Shown here: positions 1 to 8,173 of the stretch, one piece after another
Position numbering within the stretch: the stretch's first letter is position 1
How the letters are laid out: every line of letters begins with the position of its first letter
DNA from: Microvirga sp. SRT01
Lineage (GTDB): Bacteria > Pseudomonadota > Alphaproteobacteria > Sphingomonadales > Sphingomonadaceae
Length of the DNA: 64,000 nt
Reading direction: 5' to 3'
Assembly: GCA_018139225.1 (NCBI GenBank)
Contig: JAGSNX010000005.1
Location: 62,001-126,000 of the forward strand
Notes under the pieces: generated by a model
Told to the model about the DNA's origin: nothing
Seen by the model: only the letters and a program-made list of their open reading frames with translations
Databases searched by the model: none
Translations under genes and position numbers: made by a program

Positions 1-425
1 AGGTCGAGCGCGTCGTGCTGGAGGGCGTCGATGCCGCGCAGATGGCGCCGGGGGTCGGCGAGGCGATCGCCGCCGCCGACGGCGTCATCCTGGCGCCGTC
101 CAATCCGTATCTCAGCGTCGATCCGATCCTGGCCATTCCCGGCATGGCCGAGACGCTCCGCGGCGCGCATGTGGTGGCAGTAACGCCGGTGCTGCCCGGC
201 CGATCTTTCAAGGGCCCCACCGCGCGCATGATGACCGACTTCGGGCACGCGGTCGACAGTGGGACGGTCGCCCGCCACTATGCCGAGGTCGCCAACATAC
301 TGGTGGTTGATCCCGACGAGACGGTAGCGGGCTCGCCGATCAGGATCGCCCATGCGCCGGTGACGATGAATAGCCTGGACGAGAAGGTCGCGCTTGCCGA
401 AGCGTGCCTTCGCCTGCTGCAATAA
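1..425 (+). CDS. cofD: CofD-type 2-phospho-L-lactate transferase, C-terminal part (partial)
   Basis: The 5' end lies outside the window; the open frame begins at base 3 and ends at TAA 423-425. CofD joins a phospho-acid moiety to the deazaflavin FO in coenzyme F420 biosynthesis. The visible part carries the family's C-terminal pattern: PSNPYLSVDPILAIPG, then a VTPVLPGRSFKGP stretch like the family's VSPIVGGKALKGP, then a D-rich end. No other F420 gene is in the window, so the pathway is inferred from this fragment alone. A gap of about 90 bases follows before the next gene on the same strand. Confidence 0.8.
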   Translation, partial: VERVVLEGVDAAQMAPGVGEAIAAADGVILAPSNPYLSVDPILAIPGMAETLRGAHVVAVTPVLPGRSFKGPTARMMTDFGHAVDSGTVARHYAEVANILVVDPDETVAGSPIRIAHAPVTMNSLDEKVALAEACLRLLQ

Positions 426-516
426 GGCCGGTGCCACCACACAGGATCGGTTCGCCATTGCGAAAGCCGTTCTAGTCACGGCATAGACCGAAGGATCGTG
501 CCGTCGGAGCTGCCCA

Positions 517-1344
517 ATGTCGTCGAGTCCCTTGTCGCCTGAAATCTCCCTCGACGTTCAGGAACCTGTTGCCGCGTCGGCACGGGTCAGCAGCTTCAAG
601 CCCGTCGGCGCGGTGGTGGCCGGGCTGGCCGTGCTGCGGTATCTCGCCGCTTCGCCCGCTCCCATGCCCCTGTCGCGCATCACCCGCGATGTCGGGCTGA
701 ACCCCAGCACCTGCCTCAACATCCTGCGAACGCTGACGCAGGAGAATTATGTCAGCCTCGATCCGCATTCCAAGCTGTACGCCATGGGCCTTGGCGCGCT
801 GGAACTTGTCAGCGGCGTGCTGGCGCATGGCGGGGATCTCAGCAGCGTGCGCATGCTGATGGACGGCATCTCCCGCGAGGAAAGTGCAACCGTCACCTTG
901 TGGCGGCGTATTTCCGATCACCGCATGATGCTGATACTGGAAGCGCTGCCCGCCGGCAACGTCAGCATCAAGATGAACATCGGCCAGCGCCTGCCGCTGC
1001 TGATCGGCGCTGCAGGGCGTTTGATGGCTGCGTTCACCCGATTGAGCGAGGCAGAGCTGCGCCAGCAATTCCGCACGCTTCGCCTTGAACAGCCGATGAC
1101 CTTCAAGGAGTTCCAGGCGGATGTGGAGCAGACGATCGCGCGCGGCTATGCGGTGGACGAGAGCCACTTCTTTGTCGGGACCTCGTCCGTTGCGGTGCCC
1201 GTGCTCAACAGCGAGAACGAGGCCACCTTCGCGCTGACCGCCACCGTCTTTGCGGCTCGGTTCACGCCCGAATGGGCCGCCAGCATGGCGCAGCGCCTTG
1301 CCAAGCCGGCCGAACTGCTCGCGCGCGCGCAACCGTATCTGTGA
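517..1344 (+). CDS. IclR-family transcriptional regulator
   Basis: 275 aa. An N-terminal winged helix-turn-helix at about residues 30-90 (PVGAVVAGLAVLRYLA, then LSRITRDVGLNPSTCLNIL) is followed by an IclR effector-binding domain to the C-terminus. Length and order are normal for IclR regulators, which usually control catabolic operons after binding a small acid. The ATG has GGAGC five bases upstream. The neighbouring minus-strand gene is only the tail of a GMC oxidoreductase, a plausible former target. The effector cannot be read from sequence. Confidence 0.88.
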   Translation: MSSSPLSPEISLDVQEPVAASARVSSFKPVGAVVAGLAVLRYLAASPAPMPLSRITRDVGLNPSTCLNILRTLTQENYVSLDPHSKLYAMGLGALELVSGVLAHGGDLSSVRMLMDGISREESATVTLWRRISDHRMMLILEALPAGNVSIKMNIGQRLPLLIGAAGRLMAAFTRLSEAELRQQFRTLRLEQPMTFKEFQADVEQTIARGYAVDESHFFVGTSSVAVPVLNSENEATFALTATVFAARFTPEWAASMAQRLAKPAELLARAQPYL

Positions 1345-1386
1345 GCCTGCCTGGCGCCGCCTGACGATGCGGCTTCGGCACACGCC

Positions 1387-1587
1387 TCAGCGGGCGGCCA
1401 CCATTGTGGCGGCGATCTTCTCCGCGACCATGTAGGCCGGGAAATTGGTGTTGGCGCTCGGCACCGACGGGAAGATCGAGGCGTCAACCACGCGCAGTCC
1501 GCGCACGCCATGGACGCAACCTTGCGCGTCGGTGACGGTGATCGAATCGTCCGGCGCGCCCATCCGGCAGGGACAGGACGGGTGCTG
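1387..1587 (-). pseudogene. GMC oxidoreductase, C-terminal remnant
   Basis: Reading the minus strand from the TGA at 1389-1387 gives the C-terminal signature of FAD-dependent glucose-methanol-choline oxidoreductases: [39 protein letters not shown]. Only about 66 residues of a protein normally near 530 aa remain. An in-frame TAA at 1590-1588 marks the break, and beyond it the sequence is insertion-sequence debris. The enzyme body is missing, so this is a dead fragment. Confidence 0.8.
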
Positions 1588-1644
1588 TTAGTTTAACGCG
1601 AACTGCTTTTCACAGGATGGATGTCGGGCTTTGAGGCTAGTCGC

Positions 1645-1850
1645 CTAGCTGGCGAGCACCTGCCACTCCGCAAGCGCTGCGGAGCGTCGTTCCCGGTAGG
1701 TCTGCCGATCGGTAAGATGGCGCTCCAGGCTGAAGTGGTTGTGGACGTTGCCATGGACCGAGGCGAACTTCTGCAGCATTTTCATCTGCCTGAACCGGAG
1801 CATCGCCCTCTTGGACATGCCCCGGACGAGTGGAGAGTTCCCTTGAGGTG
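1645..1850 (-). pseudogene. Transposase C-terminal remnant (IS6/IS240-like)
   Basis: The minus strand ending at the stop at 1647-1645 encodes MLRFRQMKMLQKFASVHGN followed by HNHFSLERHLTDRQTY and RRSAALAEWQVLAS, which resembles the end of DDE transposases of the IS6/IS240 group. Homology fades upstream of about 1850; the catalytic core and clear terminal inverted repeats are absent. It lies between the GMC fragment and the next intact gene, so an old insertion plus decay explains the truncation. The family call is from motif memory. Confidence 0.6.
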
Positions 1851-2063
1851 AAAGGCGAACTCGATAACGAAGCAGCGTAGCCTCAGCGGTGAGGTACGCC
1901 GCGGGTGGAACCACAGCATAGCGGCCATGACCCAGACCCGCTGGTCTATCACAATACGGAGCCTGTCGGAACGGGGACGCCATCTCACAAAGCTGACCAA
2001 TTGATGAGGGCGCACCGGTCGGTGCGTAAAAGTTGCTCCTGATGACGACGGTTGTTGAAATGC

Positions 2064-2717
2064 TTACGAGTATCGCTCTTCCGCCCACGGGTCGCCGCGC
2101 ATGTGGTAGCCGTTGACCTCCCAGAAACCAGCCTGATCGGCGGCCAGGAAATCGATCCCCTTGAGCCATTTGGCGCTCTTCCAGAGGTAGAGGTGCGGGA
2201 TCAGCGCGCGTGCCGGACCTCCGTGCGCACGTGTCAGCGGCTTGCCGTCCCAGGCGTGGACGATCATCGCCGCCTCCGCTGCGAAGTCTGCGAACGGCAC
2301 GTTTGTCGTGTAGCCGTCATAGCCATGGAGCAGGACGTACGCCGCTTCGTCATTGGGTTGGACGAGGTCGAGCAGATCGTGTGTCGCGACCCCATTCCAG
2401 TCGTTGTCGTAGCGCGACCAGGTCGTCACGCAATGCATGTCCGAACGCGTTCGTGTTTGCGGCAGCGCCATGAACGCCTTCCAGTCGAGCGTCACCGGAT
2501 TGTCGACGAGGCCACCGATCTTCAGTTCCCAGCGTTCCGGCGCGACATCGGGCTGGCGGCCGAGATCGAGCACCGGCCAGTCGCGCACCAGATGCTGGCC
2601 CGGCGGCAGGCGCTCGTGCGCGCTTCGATTAACGTCCCCCGTGATGAACTTATGCTCGCTTGCCCAACGCTGCTTCGAGCGGGTCAGCTTGCTGTCGGGT
2701 GGCGTTTCGTCGGTCAT
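2064..2717 (-). CDS. Molybdopterin-dependent oxidoreductase, sulfite oxidase-like
   Basis: 217 aa from the ATG at 2717-2715. It matches the compact sulfite-oxidase-like molybdopterin domain. Cys96 in RSDMHCVTTWSRYD is the expected molybdenum ligand, and HGYDGYTTNVPF, DGKPLTRAHGGPAR and LYLWKSAKW are family blocks. No signal peptide is seen, so it appears cytoplasmic. The substrate is unknown. It is divergent from the aldo/keto reductase with 92 bases between starts, suggesting a shared promoter region. Confidence 0.85.
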   Translation of the reverse strand: MTDETPPDSKLTRSKQRWASEHKFITGDVNRSAHERLPPGQHLVRDWPVLDLGRQPDVAPERWELKIGGLVDNPVTLDWKAFMALPQTRTRSDMHCVTTWSRYDNDWNGVATHDLLDLVQPNDEAAYVLLHGYDGYTTNVPFADFAAEAAMIVHAWDGKPLTRAHGGPARALIPHLYLWKSAKWLKGIDFLAADQAGFWEVNGYHMRGDPWAEERYS

Positions 2718-2809
2718 GGCGGTCTCCAGCAACGCATCATCTCGTAGCGTTCGTCGCAGCACAAGCACGTGTGCGGCGACCCAAACTCCAAGCTGCGCGT
2801 TGCAACAGC

Positions 2810-3640
2810 ATGAAGACGATTGCTCTACCCGACGGCACGACCGTCCCCGCGCTCGGCCAAGGCACATGGATGATGGCGGAGGACGCCGATCGCCACGCTG
2901 CTGAGATTGCGGCGCTGCGCACCGGGATCGACCTTGGCATGACGCTGATCGACACGGCAGAGATGTATGCCGACGGTGAATCCGAGCGTCTCGTCGGTGA
3001 GGCGATCACTGGCCGACGGGAAGACGTGTTCCTCGTCAGCAAGGCCTATCCACAGAATGCCTCACGCACGCGCCTGCCGCAGGCATGCGAGGCGAGCCTG
3101 CGTCGTCTCGGTACGGACCGGCTCGATCTTTACCTACTCCACTGGCGCGGCGGCGTTCCGCTCGTCGAGACCGTCGAGGCGATGGGACGACTGGTCGATG
3201 CAGGCAAGGTCCTGCGGTGGGGCGTCAGCAACCTCGACACGGACGAAATGGAAGAGTTGATTGCTGCAGGCGGCAAGGCATGCGCGACCGACCAGATCCT
3301 CTACAATTTGACGCGCCGCGGCCCCGAGCACGACCTGCTGCCGTGGCTCGCCACGCACACCATTCCGGTGATGGCGTACAGCCCGGTCGAACAAGGACGT
3401 CTCGTCGCGGATGCAGAGCTATGTTCGCTTGCCACCGATCTCGGCGCAACACCGGCGCAGGTCGCGCTGGCATGGCTGCTCGCGCAAAACAACGTCATCG
3501 CCATTCCCAAAGCTGGCCGCAGCGCGCACGTCCACGACAATCGTGCCGCTGCCGATCTGGTACTCGCTCCGGACACACTCGCGCGGCTCGACGGACTGTA
3601 CCCGCGTCCGAGATGTCGCGCGCCGCTCGAGATGCTCTAG
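2810..3640 (+). CDS. Aldo/keto reductase
   Basis: 276 aa NADPH-dependent reductase with a (beta/alpha)8 fold. The catalytic tetrad is visible as Asp48, Tyr53, Lys78 and His111 (IDTAEMYADGE, VSKAYPQ, LLHWRG). IPKAGRSAHVHDN near the C-terminus is the usual cofactor-binding segment. The start chosen is the ATG at 2810, because the family begins with a short beta hairpin and earlier frame is unrelated to it. It is divergent from the molybdoenzyme and tail-to-tail with the broken MBL gene; the two stop codons overlap. Substrate not predictable. Confidence 0.9.
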   Translation: MKTIALPDGTTVPALGQGTWMMAEDADRHAAEIAALRTGIDLGMTLIDTAEMYADGESERLVGEAITGRREDVFLVSKAYPQNASRTRLPQACEASLRRLGTDRLDLYLLHWRGGVPLVETVEAMGRLVDAGKVLRWGVSNLDTDEMEELIAAGGKACATDQILYNLTRRGPEHDLLPWLATHTIPVMAYSPVEQGRLVADAELCSLATDLGATPAQVALAWLLAQNNVIAIPKAGRSAHVHDNRAAADLVLAPDTLARLDGLYPRPRCRAPLEML

Positions 3641-4617
3641 CCGAAGTTGTAGACGCCGCCTGCTTCCGCGGCGACGAAGCGGTACGTGCGATGCCAGCCG
3701 CCCGCAATGCCTTCGCCAGCCCTTCCGCCGGCGCACCGCGCGCCTCATCGGTCAGCTGGAACGTGCCCCAATGGATATCGAGCGCCCTCGTTGCGTCGAC
3801 GTCGGTGAAGATGCGTACCGCTTCTGCCGGATCGACGTGCTGCGCGGTCATTAAACAGCGCGGCTCATCGGCGCCGATCGGGATCAACGCGACGCCGGGC
3901 GCTCTCAGGCGGCTCCGCACGTCGGCGAAGATCCGGCCGTCACCATAGCCGGTATCGCCGACGAACCAGATCGACCCCGCTGGCGTATCCAGATAGTGAC
4001 CGCCCTACAGCATCATCCGCGTGTCGGTAGGCCAGCGGTTCGACCAATGGTAGGCGGGTGTCAACGTCGTCGCGATCTCCGAACCAAGCGGCAGCCGATC
4101 CCACCAGTCTACGGTAACGCAACGTGCCGCCGGCACCGCAGCACGCACGATAGCATCATTGCCGAGCGGCATCGCCATCAGCGGGTCGTGGACGGCGTGC
4201 AGTCGCCGCAGCGTATCAACATCGATATGGTCATAGTGTCGGTGGCTCAGCAATACGACGTCGATCGGCGGCAGGTCGTCGAACGCGACGCCTGCGCGGC
4301 AACCCGCTTCGGTCCATTTCGCCGGAAGGGGATGGCCCGCTCCGACCAGACTGGATCGGTGAGGATGCTCATGCCCCCCGCCTGGATCAGCAGCGAGGCA
4401 TAGCCGATCAAGGTGATGCAGAGCCCATCGGCCCGCGCCTCTGGCTTTGCCGGAACGACCGGCACAGACTTCGGCCATTTGGCGGCCGCTCCCGCCAGCT
4501 TCAGCGCAGCATCGCGCGAAGGCCCCGATCAAAGCTCTCCTGCCCGGGATTGAACAAGCGGGTGCCGTCGTAATGGTCGCTCGGCGGGCCATCGTAGTAG
4601 CGGTTGGTTGCCATCAT
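3637..4617 (-). pseudogene. MBL-fold metallo-hydrolase (UlaG / NAPE-PLD-like), frameshifted
   Basis: A complete family member can be pieced together from the three minus-strand frames. The start MMATNRYYDGPPSDHYDG leads to TLIGYASLLIQAGGMSILTDP, the zinc motif HRHYDHID, WFVGDTGYGDG, ALDIHWGTFQLTDEA and a GGVYNFG end. At least four frame changes are needed, near 4505, 4290, 4005 and 3690. The ATG at 4617 overlaps the SRAP stop as TGATG, so it was the downstream gene of that operon. Either decay or sequence error breaks it; as read it cannot make a full enzyme. Confidence 0.75.
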
Positions 4618-5243
4618 CAGGCAACGCTCATCAACTGTGATGGATAAGCGCTGAGGAGCGGCAATGCTTCATCGACCGGCGCCGACAACCAGCGTTCCTG
4701 ATCCTCTGCCAGCAGGATCACCGGCATAGCCTTCGGGTGCTTGGGCGCGACCAGCGGATTGGGCTCGGTGGTGCAGAAGGCGTAAACCCGGTCGTGATCA
4801 GCATCGACCTTCCAAAGCCCCGCGAAGCACGGCACAGGCTGATCCTCGACGGTGAACCACCAGCTGGTGTCGCCCGGTCCCTGCCGGTCCGCGACCGCCT
4901 TGGGTTCGGAAAAGCGGGTGAATGGCACCAGACAGCGATGCTCGGCACGCAGCAGCCACGGCTTCCACATGTTGCTCTGCATGTTCCGCGCATTGGTCCA
5001 CCAGTCGTAGAGGAAGGGCATCTCGCCCTCACGTGCCGGTCGCTTGCGAGGCTTGCGTGTCGGGAACCCCCAGCGCATGGTGCTGAGCACGCGCTGGCCG
5101 TCCTCGTAGCGCACGACGTACCCAGGCTTGCCGGGCGCGGCATAGTCCTTCTCGACAGTGAGTACATTGGCGGCATCGTCAACTGTGGCGAGCGCATCGA
5201 AGTAGCCGCGCGGGTCGACCTTGAGGTTGTAGAGGTTGCACAT
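4617..5243 (-). CDS. SOS response-associated peptidase (SRAP / HMCES / YedK)
   Basis: 208 aa. SRAP proteins form a covalent thiazolidine link to abasic sites in single-stranded DNA and so protect them. The catalytic Cys2 directly follows the initiator Met (MCNLYN), Asn84 sits in WWTNARNM, Glu113 in FTRFSEPK and His169 in APKHPKAMPVIL, so the active site is complete. It lies 12 bases downstream of the zinc-ribbon gene and overlaps the MBL gene, forming a minus-strand operon likely driven from the LexA box at 5677-5691. Confidence 0.93.
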   Translation of the reverse strand: MCNLYNLKVDPRGYFDALATVDDAANVLTVEKDYAAPGKPGYVVRYEDGQRVLSTMRWGFPTRKPRKRPAREGEMPFLYDWWTNARNMQSNMWKPWLLRAEHRCLVPFTRFSEPKAVADRQGPGDTSWWFTVEDQPVPCFAGLWKVDADHDRVYAFCTTEPNPLVAPKHPKAMPVILLAEDQERWLSAPVDEALPLLSAYPSQLMSVA

Positions 5244-5255
5244 CCCCGTCTTCGA

Positions 5256-5634
5256 TCACGAGCGATAGCGGGAGACAAGCCTCTTCCACGTCGCCTCGTC
5301 AGGGTACGGCAGCGGCTCGCCAGTGGGTGCTTCCCGACCGACTATGATGCGCGGTCGAACCGTAGTGCCTTGAGCCTTGCAGGCGGTGCAACACAGACGC
5401 GATGAAGCCGCGGGGAAGGCTTCCGTCCCAGCCTCGTCGCGTGAACATCCACCAGAGGCATACCGCGTCGAGCACCTGGACATGAGCGCAACGCGGGCAG
5501 GTCAGCCGCAGCGTCCGCTTGTGAAGCGCGCAATTTTCGAGCGTGCGAAGCCGCCGTCCGACATGGTCGTACTCGGCGTTCGCTGACACCGCCCGCCCCG
5601 TGTCGTTGGCGGCTTCGATCCCGTTTCGGTTCAT
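5256..5634 (-). pseudogene. Small zinc-ribbon protein with a frameshift
   Basis: The ATG at 5634 starts MNRNGIEAANDTGRAVSANA, followed by a CPRC zinc knuckle. The second knuckle (CTAC) and the tail PLPYPDEATWKRLVSRYRS are in another frame; a one-base change near 5410-5425 joins them into a protein of about 125 aa. Two CxxC pairs suggest one structural zinc. The function is unknown, but its place between the LexA box and SRAP suggests an SOS-linked accessory. The shift could be a sequence error, since both halves look conserved. Confidence 0.6.
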
Positions 5635-5676
5635 CGACTCCGCTCCACAACGCCTTGACCCTTCGTCAATAATTTG

Positions 5677-5691
5677 GAACATATAGCGAAC
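5677..5691. promoter_or_regulatory. LexA (SOS) box between the SRAP and imuA operons
   Basis: The sequence GAAC-ATATAGC-GAAC matches the alphaproteobacterial LexA operator GAAC-N7-GAAC. It lies 18 bases before the imuA ATG and 42 bases before the divergent zinc-ribbon start, so one operator could repress both SOS units. This match is direct; control is inferred from known LexA regulation of imuABC cassettes. Confidence 0.85.
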
Positions 5692-5709
5692 AGATGAGTC
5701 GCAGCAACC

Positions 5710-6471
5710 ATGTCCACCAACCTCCAACGCCATGATGCCCTGGCTCTTCTTCGCGAGAGCATGGGCGAGATGCGTGGGGGTGAGACGGCGGTCCTGCCAT
5801 TCGGGATCGATGCTCTGGACAAGCGACTCGCAGAGGGTGGGTTGGTGCTCGGCGGACTACACGAGGTCTCCGCTGCGACGCCGACGCTGACTGATGATGC
5901 CGCGGCTACGCTCTTCTCCGTCGGCATTGCCGCACGGGCGGCGGCGGGCAGCGGACGCCGTGTGCTGTGGGCCCTTACGCGCTTCGACCTTTACGCGCCG
6001 GGACTGGAGCAGGCGGGTCTTGATCCCGCCACGCTGCTTTTCGTCGAGGCCAAAGATGACAAAGACGTCCTCGCGGTTATGGAGGACGGGCTGCGCCACG
6101 GCGGGCTTGCCAGCGTGGTCGGCGAGGTGAAGCGCGCCGACATGGTCGCCACCCGCCGACTGCAACTTGCCGCGATGAGTGGGGGCACACCCGCCCTGCT
6201 GGCTCGCCGCTGGCGCAAGGCGGGCGTAAGCCCACTCACCGAACTCTCCGCGGCGATGACGCGATGGCGCATCGCCTGCGCGCCGTCCGAACGGCTGCCC
6301 GCACCGGGTGTCGGCCGGGCACGTTGGACCGTCGAGCTCGCGCGTCAACGCGGCGGCCCCCCTTTCACCCTGGAATTGGAGGCGTGTGATGACACGGGTC
6401 GCCTCGCTCTACCTGCCGCACCTCTCGATCGAGAGACTGCGCCGGCTCGAGCGACCGCGCGCGCTGCCTGA
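5710..6471 (+). CDS. imuA: ImuA, RecA/SulA-like component of the mutasome
   Basis: 253 aa. ImuA is a RecA-fold accessory of the ImuB-DnaE2 damage-tolerance polymerase. The N-terminus has the usual VLPFGIDALDKRLAEGGLVLGGLHE segment in two parts, then ALTRFDLYAPGLEQAGLDP and the MSGGTPALLARRWRKAG region. The start follows the LexA box closely. Its 3' end overlaps imuB by 83 bases in another frame, which suggests coupled translation. Confidence 0.9.
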   Translation: MSTNLQRHDALALLRESMGEMRGGETAVLPFGIDALDKRLAEGGLVLGGLHEVSAATPTLTDDAAATLFSVGIAARAAAGSGRRVLWALTRFDLYAPGLEQAGLDPATLLFVEAKDDKDVLAVMEDGLRHGGLASVVGEVKRADMVATRRLQLAAMSGGTPALLARRWRKAGVSPLTELSAAMTRWRIACAPSERLPAPGVGRARWTVELARQRGGPPFTLELEACDDTGRLALPAAPLDRETAPARATARAA

Positions 6472-8173
6472 GCAGCAGCCAGCGCCTCAGCTTCCGGTCG
6501 ATGACGATCCCAGTGTCTGCTCGGTGCCGCGGGGCGGTGGCTGGCGTCCCGGTGCCCGCTGGGCGCGAGCCGACGCCGCGCGTGCTGCCATCGAAGAACA
6601 GGCGTCGACACTACCGCTCCACCAGCAGCCAACCATGCGTGAACTTGGTCGGCGCTCGGAAGCCGCTGACCACCCCTTCAAGCGGCCGGTTGCGGCACCG
6701 GGCAGTCTTGCGCGGTCGCCCGTCCCGGTCATCCATTCCGTGCCACTGATCCTGGCCGAGCAGGTCGGCCAGCGGAACGTCATTACGGCGGCCTGCCCGG
6801 CTGCACTGGCACTCGGCCTGACACCGGGCATGGCGGTTACTCAGGCCCGGGCGCTCGTGCCGGACATCGACATCCGTCCTGCTGATCCCGCCGCGGATCA
6901 GGCTGTGCTCGACAGCCTTGCGCTGCACGCCGTGCGCCACTGGACTCCGACCGCAGCGGCGAGCGGCGCCGATGGGCTATGGCTCGACCTGACTGGTGCT
7001 GCGCATCTCCACGGCGGCGAGGAACGGTTTTGCCGCCGGCTGGTGAGTTTCTGTCGTCGGTTTGGCTTCACCGCACGAGTGGCCGTGGCGGGGAGACCGG
7101 GAGCAGCCCACGCGCTGGCTCGCTTTGGTCGTCAGTCAGTCACGTCCATCCCGAACGGCTCTGAAGCGCAGGCGCTTGCGCCCTTACCGCCGGCTGCCCT
7201 GCGCCTGACGCCGGATGCTTTGACCGCCGCGGCCCGCTTCGGCCTTGATCGTATAGCTGACCTGCTCCCCCTACCGCGCGGTCCGCTGGCACGGCGACTG
7301 GGCATCGCAAGTGTCAGGCGTCTCGATGAGGCGCTCGGTCGCGTTCCCGAACCCATTGTGCCTGTGGTGCCAGAGGAGACGCCGGTTGCACGGCGAAGGC
7401 TGCTTGAGCCAATCGGCACGGCTGAGGCGATCGAACATGTCATTGGCGATCTGCTCGGCGACATGATCCTGACCTTGCAGGAGCGCGGTCTTGGCGCTCG
7501 TACGCTGCTGCTGATCCTCGAGCGGATCGACGGCAGCGAGCAGCGCATCGCGATCGGCACCTCGCGCCCGAGCCGCGATGCTTCGCACCTCGCGCGGCTC
7601 TTCCACCTTCGTATCGAGAAGATCGACCCCGGCGATGGTATCGAGACAATGCGCCTTGCTGCCACACGCACCGATCCGCTCAGCGCGACCACGCTTGCCG
7701 CCAGCCTTGCCGGCGACGATGCGCCCGCCGACGTCGCCACGCTCGTCGACCAGCTCGCTGGCCGCGTGGGCGATGCCGCTCTGTTTACCGCAGCCCCGGT
7801 CGAGAGCGATGTTCCCGAACGCGCAGTGTGCCGCGCCTCGCCGCTCGCGGCACCGACCGGCTGGCCCGCGTGGCGTCGCCCGGTGCGCCTCCTGCGCCGC
7901 CCCGAACCCCTGATCGGCGTGCTCGCGCTGCTGCCCGATGCACCACCACGGCGGTTTACCTGGCGAGGGCATGTTCATGCCGTGGTTGCTGGTGACGGGC
8001 CCGAGCGCATCCACGGCGAGTGGTGGCGACGTGACGGTGAGCTCTGGGCGGTCCGCGACTATTTTCGGGTCGAGGACGACACCGGCGCGCGCTTCTGGCT
8101 GTTCCGCCGCGGCGACGGTGTCGATGCGAGCACCGGCGACCTCAGCTGGTATCTGCACGGACTGTTCGGCTGA
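6389..8173 (+). CDS. imuB: ImuB, Y-family polymerase-like mutasome adaptor
   Basis: 594 aa. The start is the ATG at 6389, preceded by TGGAGG. The N-terminus [19 protein letters not shown] takes the place of the acidic catalytic motif of active Y-family polymerases, as expected for ImuB, which links the beta clamp to DnaE2. [20 protein letters not shown], the [17 protein letters not shown] palm block, little-finger segments and a C-terminal [17 protein letters not shown] stretch follow. The TGA overlaps the dnaE2 ATG (TGATG), so the three genes form one SOS transcript. Confidence 0.92.
   Translation: MTRVASLYLPHLSIERLRRLERPRALPEQQPAPQLPVDDDPSVCSVPRGGGWRPGARWARADAARAAIEEQASTLPLHQQPTMRELGRRSEAADHPFKRPVAAPGSLARSPVPVIHSVPLILAEQVGQRNVITAACPAALALGLTPGMAVTQARALVPDIDIRPADPAADQAVLDSLALHAVRHWTPTAAASGADGLWLDLTGAAHLHGGEERFCRRLVSFCRRFGFTARVAVAGRPGAAHALARFGRQSVTSIPNGSEAQALAPLPPAALRLTPDALTAAARFGLDRIADLLPLPRGPLARRLGIASVRRLDEALGRVPEPIVPVVPEETPVARRRLLEPIGTAEAIEHVIGDLLGDMILTLQERGLGARTLLLILERIDGSEQRIAIGTSRPSRDASHLARLFHLRIEKIDPGDGIETMRLAATRTDPLSATTLAASLAGDDAPADVATLVDQLAGRVGDAALFTAAPVESDVPERAVCRASPLAAPTGWPAWRRPVRLLRRPEPLIGVLALLPDAPPRRFTWRGHVHAVVAGDGPERIHGEWWRRDGELWAVRDYFRVEDDTGARFWLFRRGDGVDASTGDLSWYLHGLFG

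Noticed and set aside
472..1383. Long minus-strand open frame over the IclR gene
   Set aside because: It is antisense to a gene with clear IclR motifs; its Arg/His/Gln-rich composition is the usual shadow of GC-rich coding DNA.
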